From: Armatimonadota bacterium | GTDB lineage: Bacteria; Armatimonadota; Zipacnadia; Zipacnadales; FEN-943 | Direction: 5' to 3' | Assembly (NCBI GenBank): GCA_026419655.1 | Contig: JANZZA010000628.1 | Location: 1-14,306 of the forward strand | Length of the DNA: 14,306 nucleotides | Shown here: positions 1 through 7,337 of the stretch, piece by piece | Layout of the letters: every line of letters starts with the position of its first letter | How positions within the stretch are numbered: position 1 is the first letter of the stretch | Notes under the pieces: model-generated | Databases searched by the model: none | Told to the model about the DNA's origin: nothing | What the model saw: the letters and a program-made list of their open reading frames with translations, nothing else | Translations under genes and position numbers: made by a program

Positions 1-118
1 AGGTAGAGATGGTAAAGGGCGATATTTCGACGCCGTCGAAGCCCAACTGGGCGGCCGCGGCAAACTGGTCGGACAAGGGAATGTCGCCGAAAACCTCGTT
101 GCATACTGCAAACTTCAT
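1..118 (-). CDS. Sugar phosphate isomerase/epimerase, xylose-isomerase-like TIM barrel (N-terminal part, cut by window edge)
   Basis: Only the first 39 residues are inside the window. They read MKFAVCNEVFGD, then a helix rich in alanine, then GFDGVEISPF. This order (first barrel strand with a C-N-E motif, helix, then G-x-x-G-(V/I)-E-(I/L)-x-P-F) is typical of the AP-endonuclease-2/xylose-isomerase-like TIM-barrel family, whose members isomerise or epimerise sugars and related polyols in the cytoplasm. The ATG is well supported by a GGAGGTGA Shine-Dalgarno sequence at 124-131, five bases upstream. It lies downstream of, and in the same direction as, the beta-barrel gene but is separated from it by a GC hairpin at 186-211. 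The catalytic and metal-binding residues lie outside the window, so the substrate cannot be named. Confidence 0.75.
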   Translation of the reverse strand, partial: MKFAVCNEVFGDIPLSDQFAAAAQLGFDGVEISPFTIST

Positions 119-185
119 CCGGCTCACCTCCGAGAATAGTAGCGGGCAGAGTCACAACAAGCTCAGTCCCTGTCTTATTAGGCGC

Positions 186-211
186 GGGGCGCGGCTGAGC
201 AGCCGCGCCCC
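186..211 (-). terminator. Perfect 11-bp GC hairpin, terminator-like but without a T tract
   Basis: GGGGCGCGGCT (186-196) pairs perfectly with AGCCGCGCCCC (201-211) around a GAGC loop. It sits 63 bases past the stop of the beta-barrel gene and about 70 bases before the next gene on the same strand. Neither flank has a run of T, so if it ends transcription it is not a canonical intrinsic terminator; it could also be a 3' stabilising hairpin. Confidence 0.45.
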
Positions 212-273
212 GAAGTGACTCCAAGACCCGTTCTGCTTATGCTCTGTTGTTGCTGACTGAGCGAGCTATTGGG

Positions 274-954
274 CTAGAAATTCAGCTTGAAATCGCCGTA
301 GACATGCACCCAGGGATTGTCGCCAAGGGTTCCCACATGAATGCCCCAGCCCTTCCCGCTTTCAAAGCCTACCAGGTAGCCTGGCGAACCCTGGTAGTTC
401 TGTATGGCCGCGACAATATGGGGCGTGAAGGCAATCTGCAAGATGCCGAAGGGCTTGTCCTCATGGTAATTGGCGCCCACGCCGAGTTGCAGGCGGACGG
501 CAGGGTCATCCCACGACGGGGGGCCCAGCTTAGGCGGGCGGATGGTGTAACCGGCCACGAGGAAGGGTGAGATGCGCGTGTCGCCGTCAGGCGGGCCGGC
601 CTCTTCGCTCGGCAGCCAGTCTGCGCCGGTGATATTCGTCGCTCCCACCACCAGCGCCGGCTGCTTCCCAGGCACCTCATCCAGCAACTTCACGTACAGG
701 TTGGCTTCCGTCACGCTGTCATTCACCGGGCACGACAAATCTACATGGATAACGTCAAGCTCGATGCGGTCAGTAAGGCCGATGAATAGCTCGCCCACGT
801 TGGCATGTTCTGGTATGTCCAGGTCCCAATAAATATAGGCTAACTCGACTTCGCCCGGCTTCATCATGGTGCTTTCCGGCATGCTGACGATGTCCTTGGC
901 CCACGCGCCAGTGAGCATGAGCGATAGAACTCCTAAAAGGGCCACGCACCTCAT
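274..954 (-). CDS. Secreted outer-membrane beta-barrel-like protein, function unknown
   Basis: 226 residues. A signal peptide is clear: MRC, a hydrophobic stretch of about 14 residues, and an AWA cleavage site near residue 19. The mature chain alternates polar and apolar residues and has short strand pairs (VELAYIYWDLDI, AVRLQLGVGANYH, FGILQIAFTPHIVAAI, WVHVYGDFKLNF) that fit a small transmembrane beta-barrel; the last residue is Phe after Asn, as in many proteins recognised by the BAM complex. The resemblance to YjbH/porin-like barrel families is by pattern only. The start has a GGGAGG Shine-Dalgarno about 8-10 bases upstream (GGGAGGGAGATTCAAT then ATG). It is co-directional with the YbjN-like gene but 540 bp away, so probably has its own promoter. 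I cannot name a substrate. Confidence 0.7.
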   Translation of the reverse strand: MRCVALLGVLSLMLTGAWAKDIVSMPESTMMKPGEVELAYIYWDLDIPEHANVGELFIGLTDRIELDVIHVDLSCPVNDSVTEANLYVKLLDEVPGKQPALVVGATNITGADWLPSEEAGPPDGDTRISPFLVAGYTIRPPKLGPPSWDDPAVRLQLGVGANYHEDKPFGILQIAFTPHIVAAIQNYQGSPGYLVGFESGKGWGIHVGTLGDNPWVHVYGDFKLNF

Positions 955-960
955 ATTGAA

Positions 961-1496
961 TCTCCCTCCCGATGTGGCTGTGTAAGGGAGGCTCTCCAGC
1001 TCCCGCCGCCCCCTTCCTGTAGCCTGATCGGGGGCGCACAGGAGCCCCTAGCCTCCCTCGCCCGTCCCTAACAAGCAGGCGGCGCATCCAGATTATGCTG
1101 TCTCTGCCCGCCAATGCGCAACAGCCAGGAGAAGCACGCTGTCCAGGTAGGATAAGGCTTTCCCCTGGGCACTCGGGGGAACCAGTACAGAACGAAAGAC
1201 GAGGGGAAGAAAAGCTACCTTTGTCTTGGGCACTCGCGCGGACCAGGCCGCCTTTAAAACAGCATCTCCTGGCTGAGGTGCTTTGAAATGAGTCCTGCCC
1301 GCGACCCTTGCCCGCCTTTGTGGTTCCGCTGCCCTCTGCCGCTGCTCCTGCAAAAGGCGCAACCCACTGGCAACGCTTACAGCCACATCACCCGTCCCAC
1401 ACCTTCTCGCCCGGCTGGAGGACTATCCACTCGCGACAGTCAGCCCGGGGCTGAAAAGACACCCGGTCTCTGGGTTCAGCTCTGGCTGGGTTGCCC
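961..1496. other. 536-bp gap between two same-strand genes; no convincing gene
   Basis: Short ORFs on both strands here have proline/arginine/alanine-rich translations with no recognisable pattern and no good ribosome binding site, so I call none. What can be seen: a pair of direct repeats (1166-1236, separate entry); a small hairpin TCAGCC-CGG-GGCTGA at 1440-1454 just past the stop of the YbjN-like gene; and, on the minus strand, a weak promoter-like pair TTGCGC and CATAAT spaced by 18 around 1093-1122 that might serve the beta-barrel gene. Confidence 0.6.
1166..1236. repeat. Pair of direct repeats TGGGCACTCG, 61 bp apart
   Basis: TGGGCACTCG occurs at 1166-1175 and again at 1227-1236. Similarity extends downstream: the first copy continues GGGGGAACCAG and the second CGCGGACCAG. 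The start-to-start distance of 61 bp is close to six helical turns. The pair lies 210-280 bp upstream of the beta-barrel gene's start, so a regulator site is possible. Confidence 0.5.
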
Positions 1497-1946
1497 TCAC
1501 ATCGCGACCAGTTTGCGCAGCTCCTCGATATGTTCATCGGCAGCCTCGACCAGGTAGTTTATGGCCGTGCCCAAAGCTCGTGGGCCGAGCCCGTCCTCTG
1601 TCGTAAAGGCATACGACAGTCGCACTTCGCCGTCTCTGGGGTCCCATTCCAGTTTGCCCAGCGGCATGTTCCAGTTTAGCTCCATCAGTCGCCTTATGAC
1701 TCGGTCGAGGCGTGGGTGGTCCGAAGGAACTTCAAGGTACCGTGCCACGGCTATGTACACGAGGGCCATCTCCCTCTCAACAACGATGAAGACGTCGAAG
1801 TCACCGTGGTCGCCCTCGAAGAACAAACCAACAGCGTTCTTCTCCGGGTACGCACTATACTTAAGCTCCAACTGGTTGAGCATATGGGTGACTTCATCGA
1901 GGTCGGGGGGCCCAGGCGCGTCTCCCTTAGGCTTTCCGAAGAGCAT
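1497..1946 (-). CDS. YbjN-like / type III secretion chaperone-fold protein
   Basis: 149 residues from the chosen ATG. An upstream in-frame GTG at 1970 would add eight residues but has no Shine-Dalgarno sequence, whereas the ATG has AAGGAGG ten bases upstream. No signal peptide or membrane segment; acidic, cytoplasmic. The pattern (N-terminal helix; strands around VGLFFEGDHGDFDVFIVVE; a helix with LMELNWNMPLGKLEWD; strands DGEVRLSYAF; C-terminal helix ending in HIEELRKLV) is characteristic of the YbjN/CesT-like peptide-binding chaperone fold, in which the L-N-x-x-x-x-x-G-x-(F/L)-x-x-D segment is the most conserved. Such proteins bind helices of partner proteins; the partner is unknown here. 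Lies downstream of the epimerase gene and the small ORF on the same strand. Confidence 0.75.
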   Translation of the reverse strand: MLFGKPKGDAPGPPDLDEVTHMLNQLELKYSAYPEKNAVGLFFEGDHGDFDVFIVVEREMALVYIAVARYLEVPSDHPRLDRVIRRLMELNWNMPLGKLEWDPRDGEVRLSYAFTTEDGLGPRALGTAINYLVEAADEHIEELRKLVAM

Positions 1947-2088
1947 CGGCTTAATGCCTCCTTGGGCCACGAGATATTCAATGGCTTGGTTGCACCTTCG
2001 TGCGGTGAAATGCTTTACCTCTTCCTAGACCGTGGCCCGGGGGAAAAAATTTTTGGCAGCCCCGAGCACGGCCAACAGCCGGAGTCGT

Positions 2089-2295
2089 TTAAACTCGCGC
2101 CCCTATCTGTTGACAGGCAGGCGGCACAGAGGGCTGCTCGGACAGGTCGGCCACCACAACCGCTCGCCTGCCGCGTGTGATCTCGATGATGCGCTCAACC
2201 GGCATCCCATTGTAGGGATTGACGTAGATGAGCTGGTCGTCGTGGCGTCTGCGAATCTTCAAGAACAATGGGTATCGGGACGCCTCCGCGGTCAT
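2089..2295 (-). CDS. Small hypothetical protein, 68 aa (uncertain)
   Basis: The ORF sits 49 bp past the epimerase stop on the same strand. Its translation is more protein-like than the surrounding shadow ORFs: KIRRRHDDQLIYVNPYNG, then PVERIIEITRGRRAVVVADL, which reads as basic strand, turn, helix, strand. The ATG is the first possible start, because a stop codon lies just upstream in frame. It has only a distant GAAGG (13 bases). The same GAAGG is ideally placed (6 bases) for another ATG at 2302 in a different frame, which opens a 35-codon ORF beginning MRYDRGGVPIPIVLE. Either a frameshift has split one gene, or one of the two readings is spurious. No family recognised. Confidence 0.4.
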   Translation of the reverse strand: MTAEASRYPLFLKIRRRHDDQLIYVNPYNGMPVERIIEITRGRRAVVVADLSEQPSVPPACQQIGARV

Positions 2296-2344
2296 ATCTC
2301 ATAGCTGGCCTTCGTAAGACACCGGCGAGATTCTTCTCGTCCGG

Positions 2345-3310
2345 TCACCCTTCAGCCGAATATCTCGCAACAATGTCGGAGATGATGTCAGCAAGCGTGC
2401 GTGTGGGCCGCCAGCCCGTGGCCGCCACGAGCTTGGAGATGTCCGGGACGCGATATTCGATGTCAACTATGCCCACTCCGTAGGCCTGCTCAAGCGGCAC
2501 AAACTCAATGGGCGAAGGCGACCCAGTGATTTCTAGAACTTTATGCGCGAGGTCCAGAATCGTCGTCGGCTCGTCCGATCCGATGTTGAAGCTCTGCCCA
2601 AAGTGGTCGGGGCTTTGGAGCAATTCGGCCACAGCGCGGACTGCGTCCGACACGTGACAAAAGCACCGCACCTGGCTGCCGTCGCCAAAGACGGTGAGCG
2701 GCTCGCCGCGCATGGCAGCCCGGACAAACCGCGGCACAACCATGCCGTAGCGTCCACTTTGGCGTGGGCCAGTTGTGTTGAAAAAGCGCGCGCAGATAAC
2801 CTGCAGGCCCCGCTCAGCGGCATAAGCCCGGGCCAGGTACTCATCCGCCAGCTTGCTCACTGCGTAGACCCACCGCATCTGGCTGACGGGCCCGAGAAGG
2901 CTGGGCGTTTCTTCGTTGAACCTGTCCGCCACCTGATGACCATAAACCTCAGAAGTAGATGCTATAAGGACAGGCTTGCCAGAACGCGCACAAGCGTCGA
3001 GCACGTGGTGAGTGCCTAAAAGATTCACTTCGAGGGTATAAAGTGGACGCTCGATGACGAGAGCTACGCCCACAGCAGCGGCTAAATGGACCACTCGGTC
3101 AACCTGGGCAACCAACGAGGCTACCAGGTCGGGGTCAAGCACGTCTCCCTCGACAAGCTCGAAGGAACCACGAGCCATAGCCGCTTTCAGGTTCTCGAGC
3201 CGCCCGGTACTGAAGTTATCCAGGGCCACCACTTCGTCGCCGCGAGCTAAAAGCTCCTCGCATAAATGCGAGCCAATGAAACCCGCCCCGCCCGTCACTA
3301 GCGTCCTCAT
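2345..3310 (-). CDS. NAD-dependent nucleotide-sugar epimerase/dehydratase (extended SDR)
   Basis: 321 residues. The Rossmann nucleotide-binding motif GGAGFIGSHL is at residues 7-16, with the acidic residue D31 at the end of strand 2 (VVALDNFSTG) that selects NAD over NADP. The catalytic triad of extended short-chain dehydrogenases is visible: S/T in the STSEVYG segment (118-124) and Y149-x3-K153. RFFNTTGPRQ and VFGDGSQVRCFCHVSDA follow in the usual places for enzymes acting on UDP- or GDP-sugars. The family includes UDP-glucose 4-epimerases, UDP-glucuronate decarboxylases and related enzymes; the sequence does not decide which. The longest ORF begins at 3403, but the Rossmann motif starts right after the ATG at 3310, so that start is chosen; its ribosome site (GGGGGG, about 12 bases) is weak. 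Product likely feeds surface polysaccharide. Confidence 0.88.
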   Translation of the reverse strand: MRTLVTGGAGFIGSHLCEELLARGDEVVALDNFSTGRLENLKAAMARGSFELVEGDVLDPDLVASLVAQVDRVVHLAAAVGVALVIERPLYTLEVNLLGTHHVLDACARSGKPVLIASTSEVYGHQVADRFNEETPSLLGPVSQMRWVYAVSKLADEYLARAYAAERGLQVICARFFNTTGPRQSGRYGMVVPRFVRAAMRGEPLTVFGDGSQVRCFCHVSDAVRAVAELLQSPDHFGQSFNIGSDEPTTILDLAHKVLEITGSPSPIEFVPLEQAYGVGIVDIEYRVPDISKLVAATGWRPTRTLADIISDIVARYSAEG

Positions 3311-3427
3311 AGTATCTCGGATGCCCCCCGGAGTTAATGCTCTCTGGCGCAGATTGCAGCCCCACGAGCCGGCTGGCAAAGGGTCCGACTCGCCGGTGAC
3401 CAATCGCCTTTGCTCTGCCAGGCGCCG

Positions 3428-3446
3428 ATTATAACCGGCTGCCGGT
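3428..3446 (-). promoter_or_regulatory. TATAAT -10 box with adjoining 13-bp inverted repeat
   Basis: On the minus strand a perfect TATAAT lies at 3433-3428. Directly upstream of it, at 3434-3446, is ACCGGC-T-GCCGGT, a near-perfect palindrome that would cover the -10/-35 spacer and so looks like an operator. No good -35 box is seen 16-18 bases further up, which would fit a promoter that needs an activator or is repressed. It would give the epimerase gene a leader of about 110 nt. Confidence 0.4.
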
Positions 3447-3476
3447 CAGACGTCTCTTCCCAGCCGCAGGTGTAAG

Positions 3477-3488
3477 GCCCCGCGGGGC
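3477..3488. repeat. 12-bp perfect palindrome GCCCCGCGGGGC
   Basis: A self-complementary GCCCCGCGGGGC lies in the divergent gap, 78 bases before the alpha-mannosidase start. It could be an operator for the mannosidase unit; nothing else supports a role. Confidence 0.3.
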
Positions 3489-3565
3489 GAATACCGCACT
3501 CCAGGCTAGCCAAACAGCCCCTCCCTGTAAGGCATTAGCGAAGTTCTTTTCCCGGAGACACACAA

Positions 3566-6019
3566 ATGGCAGGCCACGAAGACAAGGGCAATCTCTCGCA
3601 GATTACAGTTCACATGATCGGCAACGCGCACATTGACCCGGTCTGGCAGTGGCGCTGGGAAGAGGGACGACAGGAAGCACTGGACACCTGCTGGGCCGCC
3701 ATCGAGCGTTTGCGCGAAACCCCTGCATTTATCTTCTGCCATAGCGCAGCGATAACGTACCTCTGGATTGAGCAGGAAGACCCTCAACTGTTCGAGGAAA
3801 TCCGCCGGTACGTGGCGGAAGGCCGCTGGTGCATTGTAGGCGGCTGGTGGCTCGAGCCGGACTGCAATATACCGTCCGGCGAATCTTTCGTGCGCCATGG
3901 CCTTTACGGGCAGCGCTACTTTCTCCAGCGTTTCGGCAAGGCCGCCAGGACCGGCTGGAACGTAGATAGCTTTGGCCATGCCTGGCAGATACCCCAAATC
4001 CTGCGCGGGCAGGGCATGGAACAATACTGCTTCTTCCGGCCGGGGCCGCATGAGAAGGCTCTACCGGGAGATCTTTTCTGGTGGGAAGCCCCCGACGGCA
4101 GTCGAGTGCTGGCGGCGAGAATGCCTGGCCACTACGGCACAGGCCCCGACGAAATCGTGGAGCGCATCTGGGACGCCGCCCGCCAGACGCCCCCCGGCCT
4201 TTCCGATACGATGAACTTTTACGGCGTGGGCAACCACGGCGGTGGCCCTACCAGGGCCAACATCGCCAGCATTCTCAAAGTCGCCGCCGACCCCGATGGC
4301 CCAAACGCCATCTTCTCCACCCCGGACGCCTTCTTCGACAAGGTGCGCCATGCGGCTGAGTTTCCGGTGGTCAGCGAGGAACTACAGTACCACGCGAGGG
4401 GCTGTTACACGGCTGTCTCGGCGCTAAAACAGCATAATCGCCGCGCCGAGAACTTGCTTGTTCAGGCGGAAAAGCTCTCTTGCATGGCTCGCTATCTGCT
4501 GGGCCTGGAATATCCAGCCGCCGACCTGGAAGCCGCCTGGAAGAAGGTGCTTTTCAACCAGTTCCACGACATCCTCGGCGGCACCAGCATCCGGCCCGCC
4601 TGCGACGATGCCATTGCTGACTATGTTGAGGCCGAAACTCTAGCGGAACGAGCAATCCTGCAGGCCACGAGCAAAATATCCGCACAAATCTCCTGTGCCG
4701 GCGACGGCCGCCCCATTGTCGTCTACAACACCCTCTCCTGGCAGCGCCAGGAAGTCGTCGAAGTCGAGGTCACCTGGCCCAACCACGACGATTGCGTGCA
4801 CATCGTAAACGAAGATGGCCGCCCGGTGCCCTTCCAGATTGTCCATACCAACATCTCCGGCCGCGGAATGACAATTCGCGTGGCCTTCCTGGCCGACTTG
4901 CCCCCGTGCGGATACAGGACTTACAGGATGCTCCAGGGGCCGGGGCCGGAGCAGTCCTGTCAGTTCCGCGCTGGGCAGACCTATCTTGAAAGCGGCCTTT
5001 ACCGGCTGGAGTTTGACCCGGCCACGGGATACCTGACGGCTCTACTCGACAAGCGCATGGGAGTGGACCTGTTGGCTGCGCCAGCAAGTGTCCCGCTGGT
5101 CATAGCCGACCCGTCCGACACGTGGAGCCACGACGTGGACGCCTTTCGCGACGTGATAGGGCGATTCCTGGCCGTTGAGCCGCCGGAGCTGGTCGAGATT
5201 GGGCCGGTGAGGGCGACGTTTAGGGTCAGAATGGCCTACGGCGCATCCACCCTCGTCCAGGAAATGAGCCTCTACCAAAGCGTGCCCAGGATTGATGTGA
5301 GCCTAAAGGTGGATTACCGCGGCCAACATGAGTTTCTCAAGCTTTCCTTCCCGACGGTAGCAGGGGAGCCGACGGCCACCTACGAGGGTCCCTACGGCTT
5401 CGCCGTGCGCCCGGCCAACGGTGAGGAACAACCCGCCCACCGATGGGCCGACCTGACCGGGACTTTCCCCGGCCCCAGCGGCCCGCTCACCGCCGGCCTA
5501 GCCGTCCTGAACGACGCCAAATATGGCTACGACGCCCTCGGCGGCGAGCTGCGGATGAGTGTCCTGCGCACGCCGATCTACTGTTTCCACGACCCGGCCG
5601 TGAAGGACCCGCGACGACGCTACGAGTACACAGACCAGGGGTTGCAGCGCTTCCGCTATGCTCTGTTGCCGCACGCCGGTGACTGGCGCGACGGCGACGT
5701 CGTCCGCCAGGCCCAGCAGCTCAATGCCCCGCCAATAGCCCGCGAGGAGCCAGCCCACCGCGGCAAGTTGCCGCCGAGCTTTTCTCTGGCCAGCCTCGAC
5801 GCGGACAACGTAATCCTGGAAGTAATCAAAAAGGCCGAAGATGGAGAAGGGCTGGTGCTGCGGGCCTACGAAATTAACGGTCAGCCTGCCACGGCCGCTC
5901 TTACCTTTGCAGGCCAGGAGTTAAGCCAACTTGCATTCCGTCCGTGTGAGATAAAGACTCTTCTCCTGGCCGACGGCAGGCTGACCGAAACCGACATGCT
6001 TGAGCGCCCGAAAGGTTAG
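3566..6019 (+). CDS. Alpha-mannosidase, glycoside hydrolase family 38
   Basis: 817 residues, no signal peptide, so cytoplasmic; length is normal for bacterial GH38 enzymes. GH38 hydrolyses alpha-mannosides with retention through a Zn-assisted catalytic Asp. The family motifs are all in place: N-A-H-I-D at residues 20-24 (Zn ligands H22 and D24), W-N-V-D-S-F-G-H at 131-138 with the nucleophile D134, NFYGVGNHGGGPT at 217-229, and F-N-Q-F-H-D at 330-335 with Zn ligand H334, followed by ILGGTS. A middle helical domain (about 280-360) and the C-terminal beta-sandwich domains (about 375-810) follow. The ATG has GGAG eight bases upstream. It lies 158 bp before a same-strand SIS-domain isomerase, which suggests joint breakdown of mannose-containing oligosaccharides. 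The exact linkage acted on cannot be read from the sequence. Confidence 0.95.
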   Translation: MAGHEDKGNLSQITVHMIGNAHIDPVWQWRWEEGRQEALDTCWAAIERLRETPAFIFCHSAAITYLWIEQEDPQLFEEIRRYVAEGRWCIVGGWWLEPDCNIPSGESFVRHGLYGQRYFLQRFGKAARTGWNVDSFGHAWQIPQILRGQGMEQYCFFRPGPHEKALPGDLFWWEAPDGSRVLAARMPGHYGTGPDEIVERIWDAARQTPPGLSDTMNFYGVGNHGGGPTRANIASILKVAADPDGPNAIFSTPDAFFDKVRHAAEFPVVSEELQYHARGCYTAVSALKQHNRRAENLLVQAEKLSCMARYLLGLEYPAADLEAAWKKVLFNQFHDILGGTSIRPACDDAIADYVEAETLAERAILQATSKISAQISCAGDGRPIVVYNTLSWQRQEVVEVEVTWPNHDDCVHIVNEDGRPVPFQIVHTNISGRGMTIRVAFLADLPPCGYRTYRMLQGPGPEQSCQFRAGQTYLESGLYRLEFDPATGYLTALLDKRMGVDLLAAPASVPLVIADPSDTWSHDVDAFRDVIGRFLAVEPPELVEIGPVRATFRVRMAYGASTLVQEMSLYQSVPRIDVSLKVDYRGQHEFLKLSFPTVAGEPTATYEGPYGFAVRPANGEEQPAHRWADLTGTFPGPSGPLTAGLAVLNDAKYGYDALGGELRMSVLRTPIYCFHDPAVKDPRRRYEYTDQGLQRFRYALLPHAGDWRDGDVVRQAQQLNAPPIAREEPAHRGKLPPSFSLASLDADNVILEVIKKAEDGEGLVLRAYEINGQPATAALTFAGQELSQLAFRPCEIKTLLLADGRLTETDMLERPKG

Positions 6020-6081
6020 GGGCGCGCGGTGGGAGCGGCCCGGAGAAGTTTCGGGCGGGAATTGGGGAGGCCGCCTTTTTC

Positions 6082-6097
6082 TGGAGGCTTTCCTCCA
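6082..6097 (+). other. Small hairpin between mannosidase and SIS genes
   Basis: TGGAGG-CTTT-CCTCCA forms a perfect 6-bp stem with a 4-base loop in the 158-bp gap. No T run follows, so it is not an intrinsic terminator. It may process or partly attenuate a shared transcript. The rest of the gap holds nothing I recognise. Confidence 0.3.
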
Positions 6098-6177
6098 AAC
6101 CAGGTCTCTGGCCCGGTTGTGCTACCCCGGGCCCACCCGTCGGCGCAGTCGCCAAGGGAACCAGTAAGCTCCACAGG

Positions 6178-6927
6178 ATGGTGGCCGATATGCATGCCGC
6201 CGCATATTTTGATGCCGTTGAGCAGGGCCTTCGCCGCTTGCGGGAGACGCAACTGCCAGTCCTTCAAGAGGCTGCACGACTTCTGGCCGACACAATTGAG
6301 CGCGGCGGAACTATTTTTGCCTTCGGCGCGACCCATTCCTTTGCCATCGCCGCAGAGCTTGTGTACCGCACCGGCGGCCTTATGCTCATAAACCCGATCT
6401 ACCCTCACGGAATGGACCTTTCGGTTCGGCCGATGACGATGACGTCGCAGTTAGAGCGCCTGCCGGACCTTGGTCGGGTGCTGCTGGAAAACAGCCCGGC
6501 ACAGCGGGGCGACGCGCTGATAATCGCGTCAACGTCGGGGCGGAATGCCGTGGCGATAGATATGGCCCTGGCTGCGAAAGAGCGAGACGTGAAGACAATC
6601 GCGGTGACGTCAGTGGAATATAGCAACGCCGTGGCCAGCCGCCATCCCAGCGGCAAGCGGCTGATGGAAGTGTGCGACATCGTGCTGGACAACTGCGCCC
6701 CGGCTGGCGACGCGGCGGTAGCTATCGCGGGCCTGGCCGAAAAAACAGGGCCGCTCTCGACCGTCCTCGGCTGCGCGGTCGTGAATGCCCTTGTTGCAGA
6801 GACCATAGGCCTGCTCATTGCTCGCGGGATTGAGCCGCCCGTTTTCCTCAGCGCCAACCTCGACGGCGGCGACGAACATAACGCCCGGCTGCTATCGCAG
6901 TATCGAGACAGAATCCACTACCTCTGA
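6178..6927 (+). CDS. SIS-domain sugar isomerase (UPF0309-like)
   Basis: 249 residues in the longest form. The whole length matches the UPF0309/sugar-isomerase-domain pattern: a helical N-terminus ending in ERGGTIFAFGATHS (42-54), DALIIASTSGRNAVAIDMAL (112-131) where the S-T-S-G-R-N loop binds the sugar phosphate, then ASRHPSGKRL, PAGDAAVAIAGL, and the C-terminal VFLSANLDGGDEHN. The SIS fold binds phosphosugars and catalyses aldose-ketose isomerisation or related chemistry; the substrate of this subgroup is not established. Cytoplasmic. Start is uncertain: ATG 6178 has no close Shine-Dalgarno; an in-frame ATG at 6190 (giving MHAAAYFDAV, closer to how homologues begin) has AGGA 11 bases upstream. 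Position after the alpha-mannosidase suggests that it handles the released amino sugar or hexose after phosphorylation (inference). Confidence 0.88.
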   Translation: MVADMHAAAYFDAVEQGLRRLRETQLPVLQEAARLLADTIERGGTIFAFGATHSFAIAAELVYRTGGLMLINPIYPHGMDLSVRPMTMTSQLERLPDLGRVLLENSPAQRGDALIIASTSGRNAVAIDMALAAKERDVKTIAVTSVEYSNAVASRHPSGKRLMEVCDIVLDNCAPAGDAAVAIAGLAEKTGPLSTVLGCAVVNALVAETIGLLIARGIEPPVFLSANLDGGDEHNARLLSQYRDRIHYL

Positions 6928-7337
6928 GGCATCGGGCCGACGCGCGGAGCACTGAGGCACCTGGGCAACAACGAAAACTCTTGGAAATTTCTTGCGGCAA
7001 AAAGAAATCCTCAAAAGTACTGTTTACACACCTTCCTTGCTACACTTTCCGCGTTGCCGCTACCGCAGCCGCCGACTGCTGACCGCGTGTCAGGGCAGCC
7101 GGGCAGAGAACATCGGGCGTCGCCAGGGTGCCCAGCCCGAGAGTGCCACAGGTCCCCGCTTGTGAGCTTCAGCCAGAGGCCAGTCGGGCAGCAGGGGCCA
7201 GTCAGTAAGGCAGTAGGGCACTTATCAGGGCCCAGGAGACCGATTAGGCGACCGGGACTGGCCAGGAGACTGGAACTAATCAGGTAGCCGGGCTGTCCAA
7301 ACTGGCCGCTTAAGCCGACAATCTGGGCGGCAGGGTA
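6928..7337. other. Convergent gap: AT-rich island then degenerate repeats, no gene
   Basis: The SIS gene and the presenilin-like gene end toward each other across about 410 bp. Positions 6972-7045 are markedly AT-rich against the surroundings and include TTTCTT-GCGGCAAA-AAGAAA, a 6-bp stem that could act as a transcript end for the SIS gene. From about 7080 the sequence becomes a GC-rich degenerate repeat tract (separate entry). The one ORF of note, 7054-7287 on the plus strand, is a low-complexity Pro/Arg/Gly translation of the repeats and I do not call it. Confidence 0.6.
7171..7295. repeat. Degenerate tandem direct repeats (CCAGTC- and CCAGGAGAC-type units)
   Basis: Two neighbouring units begin GGCCAGTC: GGCCAGTCGGGCAGCAGG (from about 7178) and GGCCAGTCAGTAAGGCAGTA (from about 7196). 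Two further units begin CCAGGAGAC: one at about 7232 reading on to ATTAGGCGACCGGGACTGG, and the next at 7262 reading on to ACTAATCAGGTAGCCGGG. Units are 20-35 bp and diverged, as in an old minisatellite or a decayed protein-binding array. No function can be assigned. Confidence 0.5.

Noticed and set aside
1093..1386. 97-codon minus-strand ORF in the long gap
   Set aside because: Low-complexity Ala/Arg translation, no ribosome site, no recognised pattern.
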